DNA of 64,000 nucleotides from JAVBNN01 sp031551525 (GTDB lineage Bacteria > Bacillota > Negativicutes > Acidaminococcales > JAISLQ01): contig JAVBNN010000003.1 in NCBI GenBank assembly GCA_031551525.1, forward strand, positions 1-64,000, given 5' to 3'. Both the position numbers and the translations under genes were made by a program. Under the pieces are notes generated by a model, which was given only the letters and a program-made list of their open reading frames with translations, was not told where the DNA came from and ran no database searches. The stretch's first letter is position 1. Every line of letters starts with the position of its first letter. This document shows, piece after piece, positions 17,543-25,465 of this stretch.

Positions 17543-17848
17543 TTATGTACCCGCGCCAAGGCGCTTGCTCATCTCCATGATATTGTTGGTGCGGTAGATA
17601 TATGACAATACTTCCGCTACCGCCTGATAAAGCTCCGGCGGTATCTCGCTGTCGAGTTCAAGCGCCATCAGCATCTGGGTCAGGGCGCGGTTCTGGTATA
17701 CGGGCACAGCATTACTGGCCGCCGTTTTCAGGATGTTTTCCGCTATAGTTCCCTTGCCTTTGGCGATTATCTTCGGGGCGCCGTCGTTGCCGACGTCGTA
17801 TTTAAGAGCTATCGCCTGGGTTATTTCTTTTTCTTTCTCATCTGCCAT
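17543..17848 (-). CDS. ylqH: Stand-alone FlhB C-terminal-domain homologue (YlqH type)
   Basis: A 101-residue soluble protein that aligns with the cytoplasmic C-terminal half of FlhB/YscU: ALKYDVGNDGAPKIIAKGKG near 14-33, VPVYQNRALTQML near 53 and EIPPELYQAVAEVLSYIY near 73-90. In FlhB this segment follows the autocleavage site NPTH; here the corresponding place reads KEIT, so there is no cleavage motif and no membrane domain. It begins 11 bases after the FliK-like gene. The same pair sits next to rnhB in Bacillus subtilis (ylqG-ylqH). The ATG at 17848 follows AGGAG by 7 bases; a GTG 15 bases earlier overlaps that site. Function unknown. Confidence 0.85.
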   Translation of the reverse strand: MADEKEKEITQAIALKYDVGNDGAPKIIAKGKGTIAENILKTAASNAVPVYQNRALTQMLMALELDSEIPPELYQAVAEVLSYIYRTNNIMEMSKRLGAGT

Positions 17849-17859
17849 GCCGCCGCTCC

Positions 17860-19938
17860 TCACACTACCATTATGCTGTTAAGTTTCATATTGCTGGCCA
17901 CGAGCGCATCCTGAATATTGGGTACGAACCGCGAAAACTCTTTCATGCCTTCGGGGTTTTCAAATACTACCCGGACATCCAGAAGATTTTCCTGGTACAG
18001 GTGGAATATTGCTGTCACAGCGCCGGTAAATTCAGGCGCGGCGTTTATACGCAGCCAGGTTTCCGGGTTTTTCGCGCCATTTGCGCCGCCCGAGCCTTCC
18101 TTGTCATGGTAGATGTTTACATAGACCGGCTGGTTTTTTTCCTGTCCGTCCGGCGCCAGATAAAACATGAAGGAACTTTGGATATGCTGGGCATTGCGCT
18201 CGCTTGGCATCTGCGTGGTGCGGGCCATGCCGGCGGCGATGTCACGCAGGGAGTGGGCCCAGCTGTCTACCTGTTGTTTGGAGTATTGGAGGCTCTCACT
18301 GTTTTTTAAGAGTTTATTAAATGTTTCAAGGTCGGACCCTTCGCTGTCCAGTAAAGAGCCTTCTTTACCGGTCAGTTTGTGCAAGGCTTTTTCCAGCAGG
18401 GAAAATTCTTCAGGTTTTTTGAAGGTATCTTTAATTACATTGGCGATCAAAGAGTGCAGCATGGCTTTTTCACTGCCCGAGAGGTCTTCCGGGCGGCTGC
18501 TCAGCGTTTGCAGCGCCCTGGCCACTTCCGGTCTTTGCGCGCTTTCTTTTTGCAGTTCGAGGCCCGCTCTTTGCATGGTATCCATAAAGCGGGCTATGTC
18601 TTTAGTGGTAGGCTGCGGCAGTTCCTTGCCGGAAGGCGGCATATGTGCGCGGGCCATATTCAAGAGGCTGTTATCCTGCTTGGGCTGGGTGGCCGGTTCG
18701 GCAGGGGCTTCTTTGCCTCCAGCCGTCTGCTGCGCGGGAGCGCCGTCTTTCGGCGCAGCGGTTTTGTCGGCAGAGTTTTTCAGTATATCTATAAGTTCGG
18801 TCAGCGAGTTTTTGCCTACTACTTCGGCCAATCCTTTGACAACTGTGGCATTGCGGAAAAATTCCAGATTGGGATTTTTCCCCTCCAGGTTTTTTGTTTC
18901 ACCCTTGGCCGTCTGCTCTTTTCCGTCCTGTGACAAAACCGGCTGGCGGGCGTTATTGCTATTGATCGTAGTGCCATGTTCGCGCGGCGCCGTTTGCGCC
19001 TGTTGAGGCGGAGCGGACTCGCCGGCTGAGGGTTTTGGTTGCTGCTCTCCCGGAGGCGCTTTGGGTGCATGGTCTGCCGTAATGGTTTTGGGTGCTTGTT
19101 CCGCCGGAAGCGGTTTGGCCGTTTCCCCTTGCTGAGGGGCGCTTTCCTTGGCAGCAGGCTGTCCGGCGGTCTGGCTGGAAGCAGTTTTGCCTTCGCCGGG
19201 TAAGGGCTCGCCTTTGGCTGTGGTCTGAGCCTGCTGCGGCGCGGCGGCATCTTTCGGGGCTTGCGTAGCGGCCTCTTTCGGCATTTGTGCGCTAGCGTCC
19301 TTATCCGGCTGCGCCTGTTTGCCCTCCGGCAGTGGTTCTTCCGTTATTTCCTTGCCGAGGATCTGCAGTTCTTTTACGATAGCTGCTCCATCTTTGGCGG
19401 CGATGCTTTCCAGCAAGCTCTTTATAAGTTGGGCGTCCAGTTTTTCCGCCACCGCTTCTTTGGTGACTGGCATGGACGGCTGCTCCGGCATACGGAACTT
19501 GGGCAGAGTTTCTTTGGTGCCAGCCTCTTCCGGCTGGGCTGCGTCGTTGAGAAATTCGGCGACACTGGCTAAGGTATCCGCCAGTTTATTGAGATTTACG
19601 GCGACGTCTTTCTGGCCCTGCAACAAGTTGCTAAGACCGTCGCCCAAATCCATCATGGCGGTCTTGTTGGTAAACAGCTGCCTTATGGCGTCTTTCAGGC
19701 CCTGCGGCATGCTATCAAGGTTTTTTTGTGCCGTTCCGAGTTTATCCGACAACTCTTTTAAAAGTGAGTTTATCGCTTCTTGTCCGGCCATTTTAACGTC
19801 GGACGGGGTGCTGCTGGCAGTAGCGGCTTTCGCCTCCACCCCTTCGGACGAGGTTTGCGCTGACTGCTTGATGGTCTCACCATTCTGGATGTTGCTGACC
19901 AGATTGTTAAGTTGTTGTACCACGCCTTGGATATTCAA
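17860..19938 (-). CDS. ylqG: FliK-like protein with long Pro/Gln/Ala linker (YlqG type)
   Basis: A 692-residue protein with a FliK-like layout. The N-terminal part (about 1-195) is helical. Residues about 200-335 form a low-complexity Ala/Pro/Gln/Lys linker with repeated QAQT, PPQQ and APKD units. The C-terminal domain (about 580-692) contains VYVNIYHDKEG, ETWLRINAAPEFTGAV and LLDVRVVFENPEGMKEF, resembling the hook-length-control C-terminal domain that contacts FlhB. No signal peptide or membrane segment. The TTG start has GGAGG 8 bases upstream and lies inside the 3' end of rnhB (32-base overlap in another frame). It is followed directly by the FlhB-like gene. No flagellar genes are nearby; function unknown. 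Confidence 0.75.
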   Translation of the reverse strand: MNIQGVVQQLNNLVSNIQNGETIKQSAQTSSEGVEAKAATASSTPSDVKMAGQEAINSLLKELSDKLGTAQKNLDSMPQGLKDAIRQLFTNKTAMMDLGDGLSNLLQGQKDVAVNLNKLADTLASVAEFLNDAAQPEEAGTKETLPKFRMPEQPSMPVTKEAVAEKLDAQLIKSLLESIAAKDGAAIVKELQILGKEITEEPLPEGKQAQPDKDASAQMPKEAATQAPKDAAAPQQAQTTAKGEPLPGEGKTASSQTAGQPAAKESAPQQGETAKPLPAEQAPKTITADHAPKAPPGEQQPKPSAGESAPPQQAQTAPREHGTTINSNNARQPVLSQDGKEQTAKGETKNLEGKNPNLEFFRNATVVKGLAEVVGKNSLTELIDILKNSADKTAAPKDGAPAQQTAGGKEAPAEPATQPKQDNSLLNMARAHMPPSGKELPQPTTKDIARFMDTMQRAGLELQKESAQRPEVARALQTLSSRPEDLSGSEKAMLHSLIANVIKDTFKKPEEFSLLEKALHKLTGKEGSLLDSEGSDLETFNKLLKNSESLQYSKQQVDSWAHSLRDIAAGMARTTQMPSERNAQHIQSSFMFYLAPDGQEKNQPVYVNIYHDKEGSGGANGAKNPETWLRINAAPEFTGAVTAIFHLYQENLLDVRVVFENPEGMKEFSRFVPNIQDALVASNMKLNSIMVV

Positions 19939-20707
19939 TCATTCCACCTCCACTTAACATGCTTTTAAGCGGTTCGAACGTCTTTCGGTGTACGGGGGTC
20001 GCCCCCTGTCGGGCTAGCGCCTCCATGTGAAGCTCAGCTCCATAGCCTTTATTCCGGGCAAAACCGTAACCAGGATAACTGGCGTCAAGCTCGGCCATTA
20101 TCCTGTCCCTTGTCACTTTCGCTACAATGGAAGCGGCCGCGATAGACGCGCTCAAACTATCTCCATGTATTAATGATATCGTAGGAAATGGCAGATTTGT
20201 TAAGGGCATGGCGTCGATCAAAGCGCAGTCCGGTTGTAGGGGTAACGTTAAGAGCGCGTTTCGCATCCCGTCCAGCGTGGCCTGGTAAATGTTCTTTGCG
20301 TCGATGGTTTCCACCGCGATGATGTCGACAGAAACCGCCAGAGCGTGTGCATATATTTCGTCAAACAGCTCGGCACGGCGTTTTTCCGGCACTTGCTTGG
20401 AGTCGTCCAAGCCATGGAACAAATGGTTTTCCGGCAACGCTACCGCCGCCACCACCAGCGGTCCAGCCAGAGGACCCCGTCCGGCCTCGTCCACTCCGGC
20501 GATGATTTTATGACCTTCTTGGCGAAGTTTGTTTTCATATTCATATAAGGTGTTTAGTCTCTGTATTTCCTGCTGCTCACGCACAACTTTTTTCTCATAA
20601 GACGCCAGCAGTTTTTGTACGCCGACCCGTCCGTCCATGCGCAGCATGGCCAGCAGGTCTTCTGTCGGCTGGTTCTCCAGTTGCTTTTTGATTTCCTGTA
20701 TCTGCAT
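19907..20707 (-). CDS. rnhB: Ribonuclease HII
   Basis: Removes ribonucleotides from DNA and RNA from RNA/DNA hybrids. The 266-residue protein has an N-terminal helical extension (about 1-70) typical of Firmicutes RNase HII, then the catalytic core AGVDEAGRGPLAGPLVVAAV near 73-92, DDSKQVPEKRR near 103, IDAMPL near 165, and IAAASIVAKVTRDRIM near 190. The ATG at 20707 follows AGAGG; a TTG 18 bases earlier lies before that site. It is separated from rbgA by a short palindromic hairpin, and its 3' end overlaps the FliK-like gene. Confidence 0.96.
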   Translation of the reverse strand: MQIQEIKKQLENQPTEDLLAMLRMDGRVGVQKLLASYEKKVVREQQEIQRLNTLYEYENKLRQEGHKIIAGVDEAGRGPLAGPLVVAAVALPENHLFHGLDDSKQVPEKRRAELFDEIYAHALAVSVDIIAVETIDAKNIYQATLDGMRNALLTLPLQPDCALIDAMPLTNLPFPTISLIHGDSLSASIAAASIVAKVTRDRIMAELDASYPGYGFARNKGYGAELHMEALARQGATPVHRKTFEPLKSMLSGGGMIEYPRRGTTT

Positions 20708-20723
20708 ATTAGTACCTCTTTGC

Positions 20724-20750
20724 AAAAAAGGGCCCTTATAGGCCCTTTTT
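20724..20750 (-). terminator. Palindromic hairpin between rbgA and rnhB
   Basis: On the minus strand an A-run and GGGCC pair with GGCCC and a T-run across a 6-base loop (20724-20750). It could act as a weak terminator or attenuator reducing rnhB transcription. It lies immediately before the rnhB ribosome binding site. Confidence 0.5.
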
Positions 20751-21612
20751 AAGAATTATTCGGTTTGTCGAGCGATATCCTGCCTAAAAGCCCGGCGCGG
20801 AATTCTTTCAACACAAGTTGGGCGGCTTTTGCCTCATCGGGCAAACCGCCCGGACGCAAACATCCCCGTTTGGCGGCGACTGCCTGCAACAAACTTTGCC
20901 CGTCTGGCAAGGGTAAGACAATATTATAGCGCTGCCTCAGACAATCGGGGTATTCTGCTTTCAGATAGTCTAAAAGTTGCCGCGACGCTTCTTCCATATC
21001 AAAGACCTCGTCCTTGATGGCTCCGGTCACGGCAAGCGAAAAAGCTACGCTTTTGTCTTCGAACTTCGGCCACAGTACGCCGGGAGTATCCAGTATCTCC
21101 AAACCACCGGCCACGTTTATCCACTGTTTTCCTCTGGTAACGCCCGGTTTGTCGGCTATTTTCACTTTGGCCTGACCACCGGCAAAACGGTTGATCAAAG
21201 AAGATTTGCCTACATTGGGTATGCCGGCTATCATTACGCGCACCGGGCGGTTTTTCACGCCACGTGCCTGCCATTTTTGCAGAACCGGGGCCGCGGCTTT
21301 CTTAAGTTCCGCCAGAAGTTCTTTCAATCCTTTGCCTTTAGCAGAGTCGATCTCGACTACAAAAAGCCCTTTGCCGGAAAAGAAGTCCTTCCAGGCGTAA
21401 GTAGTCTCCGGGTCGGCCAGGTCGCTCTTGTTAAGGGCGATGATTTTCGGCTTTTTTCCGAGGGTTTCCAGCAATAGCGGATTAGAACTGGAATAGGGTA
21501 TCCGGGCATCCAGCATTTCTACAACTACGTCCACCAGTTTGAGGCTTTCCTCGATCATGCGCTTGGCCTTAGTCATATGGCCGGGAAACCACTGAACGTT
21601 CAATTCGCGCAT
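20749..21612 (-). CDS. rbgA: Ribosome biogenesis GTPase RbgA (YlqF)
   Basis: Circularly permuted GTPase needed for late 50S subunit assembly. In the 287-residue protein the G motifs come in permuted order: ALNKSDLAD near 56 (G4), DSAKGKG near 90 (G5), IAGIPNVGKSSLIN near 124 (G1) and LDTPGVLWPKF near 170 (G3). The N-terminal WFPGHMTKAKRMI motif is characteristic, and a helical C-terminal domain follows. The ATG at 21612 has GAGGTG just upstream; the GTG nine bases earlier is part of that site. It lies between lepB and rnhB, the standard order of rplS-lepB-rbgA-rnhB. Confidence 0.96.
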   Translation of the reverse strand: MRELNVQWFPGHMTKAKRMIEESLKLVDVVVEMLDARIPYSSSNPLLLETLGKKPKIIALNKSDLADPETTYAWKDFFSGKGLFVVEIDSAKGKGLKELLAELKKAAAPVLQKWQARGVKNRPVRVMIAGIPNVGKSSLINRFAGGQAKVKIADKPGVTRGKQWINVAGGLEILDTPGVLWPKFEDKSVAFSLAVTGAIKDEVFDMEEASRQLLDYLKAEYPDCLRQRYNIVLPLPDGQSLLQAVAAKRGCLRPGGLPDEAKAAQLVLKEFRAGLLGRISLDKPNNS

Positions 21613-21636
21613 ATCTTTCACCTCGGTGTTTCGTTT

Positions 21637-22173
21637 TTACGGCAAGGTGCGCCAGGCGTCAATAGGCCAGAAAACCAGCGACGCTTTGCCTTTTACAAGT
21701 TTCAAAGGAACAAATCCAACATCGGGGAAACGGCTGTCATCCGAGTTGTTCCGGTTGTCGCCCATTACGAATATATGTCCTTGCGGTACGATGACCTTAT
21801 TGTAGGAACCCTGGGTGGGTTCCAGTATATAGTCTTCTTTTTTGAGTTCGCCGTTCACATATACCCGGCCGCTCCTTATCTCGATAGTATCACCGCCGGT
21901 CGCGATCACGCGTTTGATGAAGTCGCGGCTGGGATCGCGCGGGTATTTGAAAACGATGATCTCGCCTTTTTTCGGGTCACTGAAATAGTACAAAAACCTG
22001 TTTACGATGAGCCGCTCATGGTTTTGCAGGGTAGGCCGCATGGATGGGCCTTCCACCATGTAAGGTTCCACGATAAAGGTCCTGATGATCAACGCCAGGA
22101 CCAGGGCGATAAGTATTGAAATGGCCCAGTCTTTCAATTCGGCCTGCCAATTTATATTGGCCACTTCTCCCAC
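21637..22173 (-). CDS. lepB: Signal peptidase I
   Basis: Membrane-bound serine protease that removes signal peptides. A single N-terminal membrane helix (about 16-35) is followed by the catalytic Ser44 (VEGPSMRPTL) and the general base Lys87 (RDFIKRVIATGGD). The conserved box MGDNRNNSDDSR lies near 136-147. At 178 residues it has the compact Firmicutes form. The GTG at 22173 is used here; a second GTG three codons later has better spacing from AGGA and is equally possible. It follows the rplS terminator and precedes rbgA by 24 bases. Confidence 0.96.
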   Translation of the reverse strand: MGEVANINWQAELKDWAISILIALVLALIIRTFIVEPYMVEGPSMRPTLQNHERLIVNRFLYYFSDPKKGEIIVFKYPRDPSRDFIKRVIATGGDTIEIRSGRVYVNGELKKEDYILEPTQGSYNKVIVPQGHIFVMGDNRNNSDDSRFPDVGFVPLKLVKGKASLVFWPIDAWRTLP

Positions 22174-22192
22174 TTCCTGTTCTCAACATAAA

Positions 22193-22222
22193 TTAATAAA
22201 GGGACTGTTGTACAGTCCCTTT
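22193..22222 (-). terminator. Terminator behind rplS
   Basis: Perfect 11-base arms 22212-22222 and 22198-22208 (AAAGGGACTGT / ACAGTCCCTTT on the minus strand), followed by TATTAATTT. It separates rplS from lepB, so lepB is probably expressed by read-through. Confidence 0.8.
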
Positions 22223-22226
22223 TTAC

Positions 22227-22568
22227 TTAGCGTCTTTCGCGGATACGCGCCGCTTTGCCGGTGAGACTGCGCAGATAGTACAGTTTGGCTCTTCTTACTA
22301 TACCGCGGCGAACGACTTCCAGCCGTTCCACTCTCGGTGAGTGCAGAGGAAATGTCCGCTCTACGCCGATGCCATAAGAAATGCGCCTTACTGTGAAGGT
22401 TTCCCTTACTACACCGCCGGAACGGGAGATGACTACCCCTTCGAAAACCTGGATACGTTCACGGGTGCCTTCAACGACTTTCACATGCACTTTCACCGTG
22501 TCGCCAGGACGAAAATTCGGGATATCGCTCTTTAACTGTTCCTGCTCCAAAACCTCGATGATGTTCAT
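22227..22568 (-). CDS. rplS: 50S ribosomal protein L19
   Basis: Ribosomal protein at the 30S-50S interface. The 113-residue sequence is canonical: [19 protein letters not shown] near 16-34, [15 protein letters not shown] near 38, [20 protein letters not shown] near 66-85 and the basic C-terminus [20 protein letters not shown] chose the ATG at 22568 (AGGAGG 6 bases upstream) rather than an ATG five codons earlier. It has its own promoter (22645-22673) and a leader of about 70 bases. Confidence 0.98.
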   Translation of the reverse strand: MNIIEVLEQEQLKSDIPNFRPGDTVKVHVKVVEGTRERIQVFEGVVISRSGGVVRETFTVRRISYGIGVERTFPLHSPRVERLEVVRRGIVRRAKLYYLRSLTGKAARIRERR

Positions 22569-22644
22569 AAATATCCTCCTCAATTCATAGACGTTCTTGG
22601 ACCGGATCTAGGTACAGAGGACCGCCCGTTTACAATACTAGTAA

Positions 22645-22673
22645 ATTTTATCACACAAAATAAATATCTTCAA
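22645..22673 (-). promoter_or_regulatory. Promoter of rplS-lepB-rbgA-rnhB-ylqGH
   Basis: TTGAAG (22668-22673), 17-base spacer, TAAAAT (22645-22650) on the minus strand, directly after the stop codon of the SPOUT methyltransferase. The leader down to the rplS ATG contains GGTCC repeats, but I could not fold it into a clear L19 leader. Confidence 0.6.
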
Positions 22674-23245
22674 GCCTTTTTATACCATTCTTCTCCGGCC
22701 AGCCTGTCCATGATTATTGCGGCTGCCGACCTGACGCACAAATGGTTATAGTCGGACGGCCCGCACACCGGTTCAAGGATATAGTCAAACTCCGCCATAG
22801 TCGCCTCTTCTATACCCCAGCCAGTGCCAAACAGTAACAAGAGCGGACGCTTTTCTGCCTGCATGATTTCCCGTAAAGCAGTATAAGAAACGGTATTGGG
22901 GTACCGTCTGGCATCAGTCGTGACCACCAGAGGCTGGTGGCCAGTTTCAGCGGCTATAGCGCGCACAGCATTCCCGATATCATCTGTCCAGGAAACACAT
23001 TTAAGCGCTTCGTTACGGTCAGGGTTGTATATCTGCCCATAACCTTCCTGCCAGTAGTGGAGTATTTTATTTATAATCTCCCGCTGAGTATCGAGCGGGT
23101 GAATGACGTAATAGCGGCGCACCCCATAAGTTCGGCAAGTGCGGGCTATATCGTGTATGTCAAAGTTAGTGACGGCGGTCGCGACCACCTGCATATTTTT
23201 GTTATAGACAGGATAGTGAACCAACCCTACATATATATCAGCCAT
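22670..23245 (-). CDS. SPOUT-fold RNA methyltransferase (PF09936 type)
   Basis: A 191-residue protein of the SAM-dependent SPOUT class found next to trmD in many Firmicutes and fused to TrmD in Thermotogales. Landmarks are YVGLVHYPVYNKNMQVVATA near 4-23, NFDIHDIARTCRTYGV near 27, LLLFGTGWGIEEATM near 134 (the knotted SAM loop) and NHLCVRSAAAIIMDRL near 167. Its RNA target is not known to me. The ATG overlaps the end of trmD by 8 bases. Being translationally coupled to trmD, it may act on tRNA or on 23S rRNA; that is inference. Confidence 0.85.
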   Translation of the reverse strand: MADIYVGLVHYPVYNKNMQVVATAVTNFDIHDIARTCRTYGVRRYYVIHPLDTQREIINKILHYWQEGYGQIYNPDRNEALKCVSWTDDIGNAVRAIAAETGHQPLVVTTDARRYPNTVSYTALREIMQAEKRPLLLLFGTGWGIEEATMAEFDYILEPVCGPSDYNHLCVRSAAAIIMDRLAGEEWYKKA

Positions 23246-23981
23246 GTGCCTTCATCTGTTCTTTTATTATTTCCAACAGCAGTTTGCCGTCATCTTGCTG
23301 AAGTTTTACTTCGCGCAACAGTTCCGGCCTGTTTTCGAGTGTTTTTCTCAGCGACTCTTTACGCCGCCAGCGGCTTATCCTGGCGTGGTCCCCCGAGAGG
23401 AGCACTGCCGGCACTTCTCCTTCTTCCATAGCTGCCGGCCTTGTATACTGTGGGTATTCCAAAAGACCGTCGGAAAAAGATTCCGCTTCCGTGCTTTCAA
23501 ATGCACCCAGCACACCGGGCAATAACCGACATACAGCATCGCTTATCACCAAAGCGGGCAATTCGCCGCCGGTAAGCACGTAGTCGCCAATAGAAAGGCT
23601 CATATCAGCAAATGCCTTTATCCGTTCGTCAAAGCCTTCATAATGGCCGCAGACAAAAATAATCCCCTTATTCTTCGCCAGTTCAACTGCCTTACCCTGA
23701 GAAAAAGTCTGTCCGTCCGGGGAAAGCATTACTACCGGCGCATCGGGCAAAGTTTCCCTGGCTTTTTTGATCGCGGCGATAAACGGCTCCGGTTTGAGTA
23801 CCATGCCCGCCCCGCCGCCAAACGGCGTGTCGTCCACGGTACGGTGCCGGTCTTTTGTAAAACTGCGCGGGTCAATGGAGAAAACCTCAATAAGCCCGGC
23901 CTCCCGGCCGCGCTTTAATATGCTGTGGGAAAAATTATCTTCTATAAGGCCGGGAAAAAGCGTTATAAAGAGGATTTTCAC
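23238..23981 (-). CDS. trmD: tRNA (guanine-37-N1)-methyltransferase
   Basis: Methylates G37 next to the anticodon, preventing frameshifts. The 247-residue SPOUT enzyme shows FITLFPGLIEDNFSHSIL near 5-22, DDTPFGGGAGMVLKPEP near 50-66, the SAM knot CGHYEGFDERI near 113 and the YVLTGGELPALVISDAV segment near 134. The start is a GTG overlapping the rimM stop by 4 bases (GTGA), and the gene overlaps the next one by 8 bases, a tightly coupled rimM-trmD-SPOUT chain. Confidence 0.97.
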   Translation of the reverse strand: MKILFITLFPGLIEDNFSHSILKRGREAGLIEVFSIDPRSFTKDRHRTVDDTPFGGGAGMVLKPEPFIAAIKKARETLPDAPVVMLSPDGQTFSQGKAVELAKNKGIIFVCGHYEGFDERIKAFADMSLSIGDYVLTGGELPALVISDAVCRLLPGVLGAFESTEAESFSDGLLEYPQYTRPAAMEEGEVPAVLLSGDHARISRWRRKESLRKTLENRPELLREVKLQQDDGKLLLEIIKEQMKAHG

Positions 23982-24496
23982 TTGTCATCCTCCCATACGG
24001 GCGGATCGACCAGCATTTTTTTGTTTTTGATGTCGATATCTTTTACGACCTGTTTTATGGCCGGCAAGAGGATGTCTTTGGCTCCGGTTTTTTTTACTAC
24101 GTAAACATCATTGCTGCCGGTCGGCAACACTTCAAAAAGATGGCCCAGTTCCTCTCCTGCGGTATCTACTACCAGCATGCCCAGCATGTCTTCTATGTAG
24201 TAACGTCCTTCCGGCAATGGCCCCAGCTCTTCCCTCGAGACAAAAAGGCTTTTGTTTTTCAACTGTTCCGCCTGTTCAATGCTGTCGACTCCGGCAAACT
24301 TCATCAGTATGAACTGTTTGTGAAAACGGGCGGCAGTCACCTCGAGACGGCCCTGTCCCGCTACTTCGACTTCTTTTAAAGCTGCTACCTTGTCGGGAAA
24401 TTCCGAAAGCTGCACTACACGCACTTCACCCCGCACACCGTGCGGGGCGACTATCTTACCTACTTCGACCGGTTTTTCTCCGCGCATAGCCGTCAC
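23978..24496 (-). CDS. rimM: Ribosome maturation factor RimM
   Basis: Assists 16S rRNA 3'-domain folding with ribosomal protein S19. The 172-residue protein has the N-terminal beta-barrel domain (VGKIVAPHGVRGEVRVVQLS near 12-31) and a C-terminal PRC-barrel (GRYYIEDMLGMLVVDTAGEELG near 98-120; NDVYVVKK near 130; LLPAIKQVVKDID near 143). The GTG start overlaps the ylqD stop by 4 bases; an ATG three codons later is an alternative. Confidence 0.95.
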   Translation of the reverse strand: MTAMRGEKPVEVGKIVAPHGVRGEVRVVQLSEFPDKVAALKEVEVAGQGRLEVTAARFHKQFILMKFAGVDSIEQAEQLKNKSLFVSREELGPLPEGRYYIEDMLGMLVVDTAGEELGHLFEVLPTGSNDVYVVKKTGAKDILLPAIKQVVKDIDIKNKKMLVDPPVWEDDK

Positions 24497-24909
24497 ATCC
24501 GGAAGGCGACTATTTTGCCGTCTTCGAGTAATATCTCCGCACCCATCAGTTTGTGCAGGTCATCGCCTATCTTTAAAGTGACGGTGCGGTCAAGTGTGCC
24601 CTGCCCTATTTCCGCACCGGTTTCGAGCCGCCCCAGGTGCTCCAGCCGGTCCTGGGCCTCACGCCGAAAATCCAGTCGTTTTATGCGTTCATTATCCAAA
24701 TAGGACCGCAATTGCGGCAGAGCTTGTGGGTCGGCTTTTTCCTGTTCGTGCAGCATGCGTTTGGCGTGAAATTCCAATTGTTGCAGTTCCAGTTCGACAT
24801 TTTTCAGAGCCTCATTGATGTCCGCCGCCAGTTTTTCTTTCAGGGCGGCGGTCACCCGGGCTTTAATATTAACAGGCACTCTAAGCGTCATTTCTTCCAT
24901 GGTAGACAC
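24493..24909 (-). CDS. ylqD: YlqD family protein
   Basis: A 138-residue protein matching the Firmicutes YlqD family by position and features. The N-terminus is beta-rich (MTLRVPVNIKARVTAALKEK) and a central charged helix spans about 30-85 (KNVELELQQLEFHAKRMLHE), likely coiled coil. The C-terminal beta segment (VTLKIGDDLHKLMGAEILLE) resembles a small barrel. Function unknown; the constant position between khpA and rimM suggests a ribosome- or RNA-related role. The start is uncertain: the GTG at 24909 lies 3 bases behind AAAGG, and ATGs at 24900 and 24891 are alternatives. Confidence 0.8.
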   Translation of the reverse strand: MSTMEEMTLRVPVNIKARVTAALKEKLAADINEALKNVELELQQLEFHAKRMLHEQEKADPQALPQLRSYLDNERIKRLDFRREAQDRLEHLGRLETGAEIGQGTLDRTVTLKIGDDLHKLMGAEILLEDGKIVAFRM

Positions 24910-24916
24910 CAGCCTT

Positions 24917-25147
24917 TTAGACTATTTCTACGGTCACTTTCACGTTTTCACGGGTAGCGGCCGCTTTTACCACCAGGCGTATGGCTTTGGCGATACGTCC
25001 CTGTTTACCGATGACTTTCCCCATATCCTCCTGCGCTACGTTAAGTCGAAGAGTGGTGGCCGAACCTACTGTTTCCTCTTCGACTTGTACCGCGTCAGGA
25101 TTATTTACGAGGGATTTTGCCACGATCTCCACCAATTCTTTGAGCAT
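24917..25147 (-). CDS. khpA: KH-domain RNA-binding protein KhpA (YlqC)
   Basis: A 76-residue single KH-domain protein. The RNA-binding GxxG loop is GKQG in EDMGKVIGKQGRIAKAIR (about 40-57). In other Firmicutes KhpA pairs with KhpB (Jag) and binds many RNAs, influencing cell elongation. It lies between rpsP and ylqD, its usual place; the start ATG is 7 bases after the rpsP stop. Confidence 0.94.
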   Translation of the reverse strand: MLKELVEIVAKSLVNNPDAVQVEEETVGSATTLRLNVAQEDMGKVIGKQGRIAKAIRLVVKAAATRENVKVTVEIV

Positions 25148-25153
25148 AGCGGG

Positions 25154-25435
25154 TCAATCCTCCTTTTTGGCGCGCTTGAGAGCGTCCCAACGGGCTAATA
25201 TGCCTTCCTTGCTCAACAAGGACCTGACGGTTTCGGTCGGTTGGGCGCCTTTGCCCAGCCATTCGACTGCTTTGTCGCCATCGATTTTTACACTAGCCGG
25301 CTGTTTAGTGGAATCATAGTAGCCGATGCTTTCGATAAAACGGCCGTCACGCGGGGAACGCGCGTCTGCAACTACGATACGATAAAACGGAGTTTTTTTC
25401 GCACCCATCCTTTTTAGTCTGATTTTTACTGCCAT
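25154..25435 (-). CDS. rpsP: 30S ribosomal protein S16
   Basis: A 93-residue canonical S16: [20 protein letters not shown] at the N-terminus, [20 protein letters not shown] near 21-40 and the [17 protein letters not shown] segment near 62. It binds 16S rRNA during early 30S assembly. It follows ffh by 30 bases with a GGGGG ribosome binding site, inside the ylxM-ffh operon. Confidence 0.98.
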   Translation of the reverse strand: MAVKIRLKRMGAKKTPFYRIVVADARSPRDGRFIESIGYYDSTKQPASVKIDGDKAVEWLGKGAQPTETVRSLLSKEGILARWDALKRAKKED

Positions 25436-25465
25436 ACTTTTTCACCCCCTTAAAATTTTTCTCAT

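Noticed and set aside
18167..19006. Plus-strand open frames opposite the FliK-like gene (about 279 and 184 codons)
   Set aside because: They arise from the biased composition of the Pro/Gln/Ala linker on the coding strand and show no ribosome binding site or homology.
22569..22640. Possible L19 ribosomal-protein leader in front of rplS
   Set aside because: The leader has GGTCC repeats but I could not fold the two stems expected of the known L19 leader; not reported as a feature.
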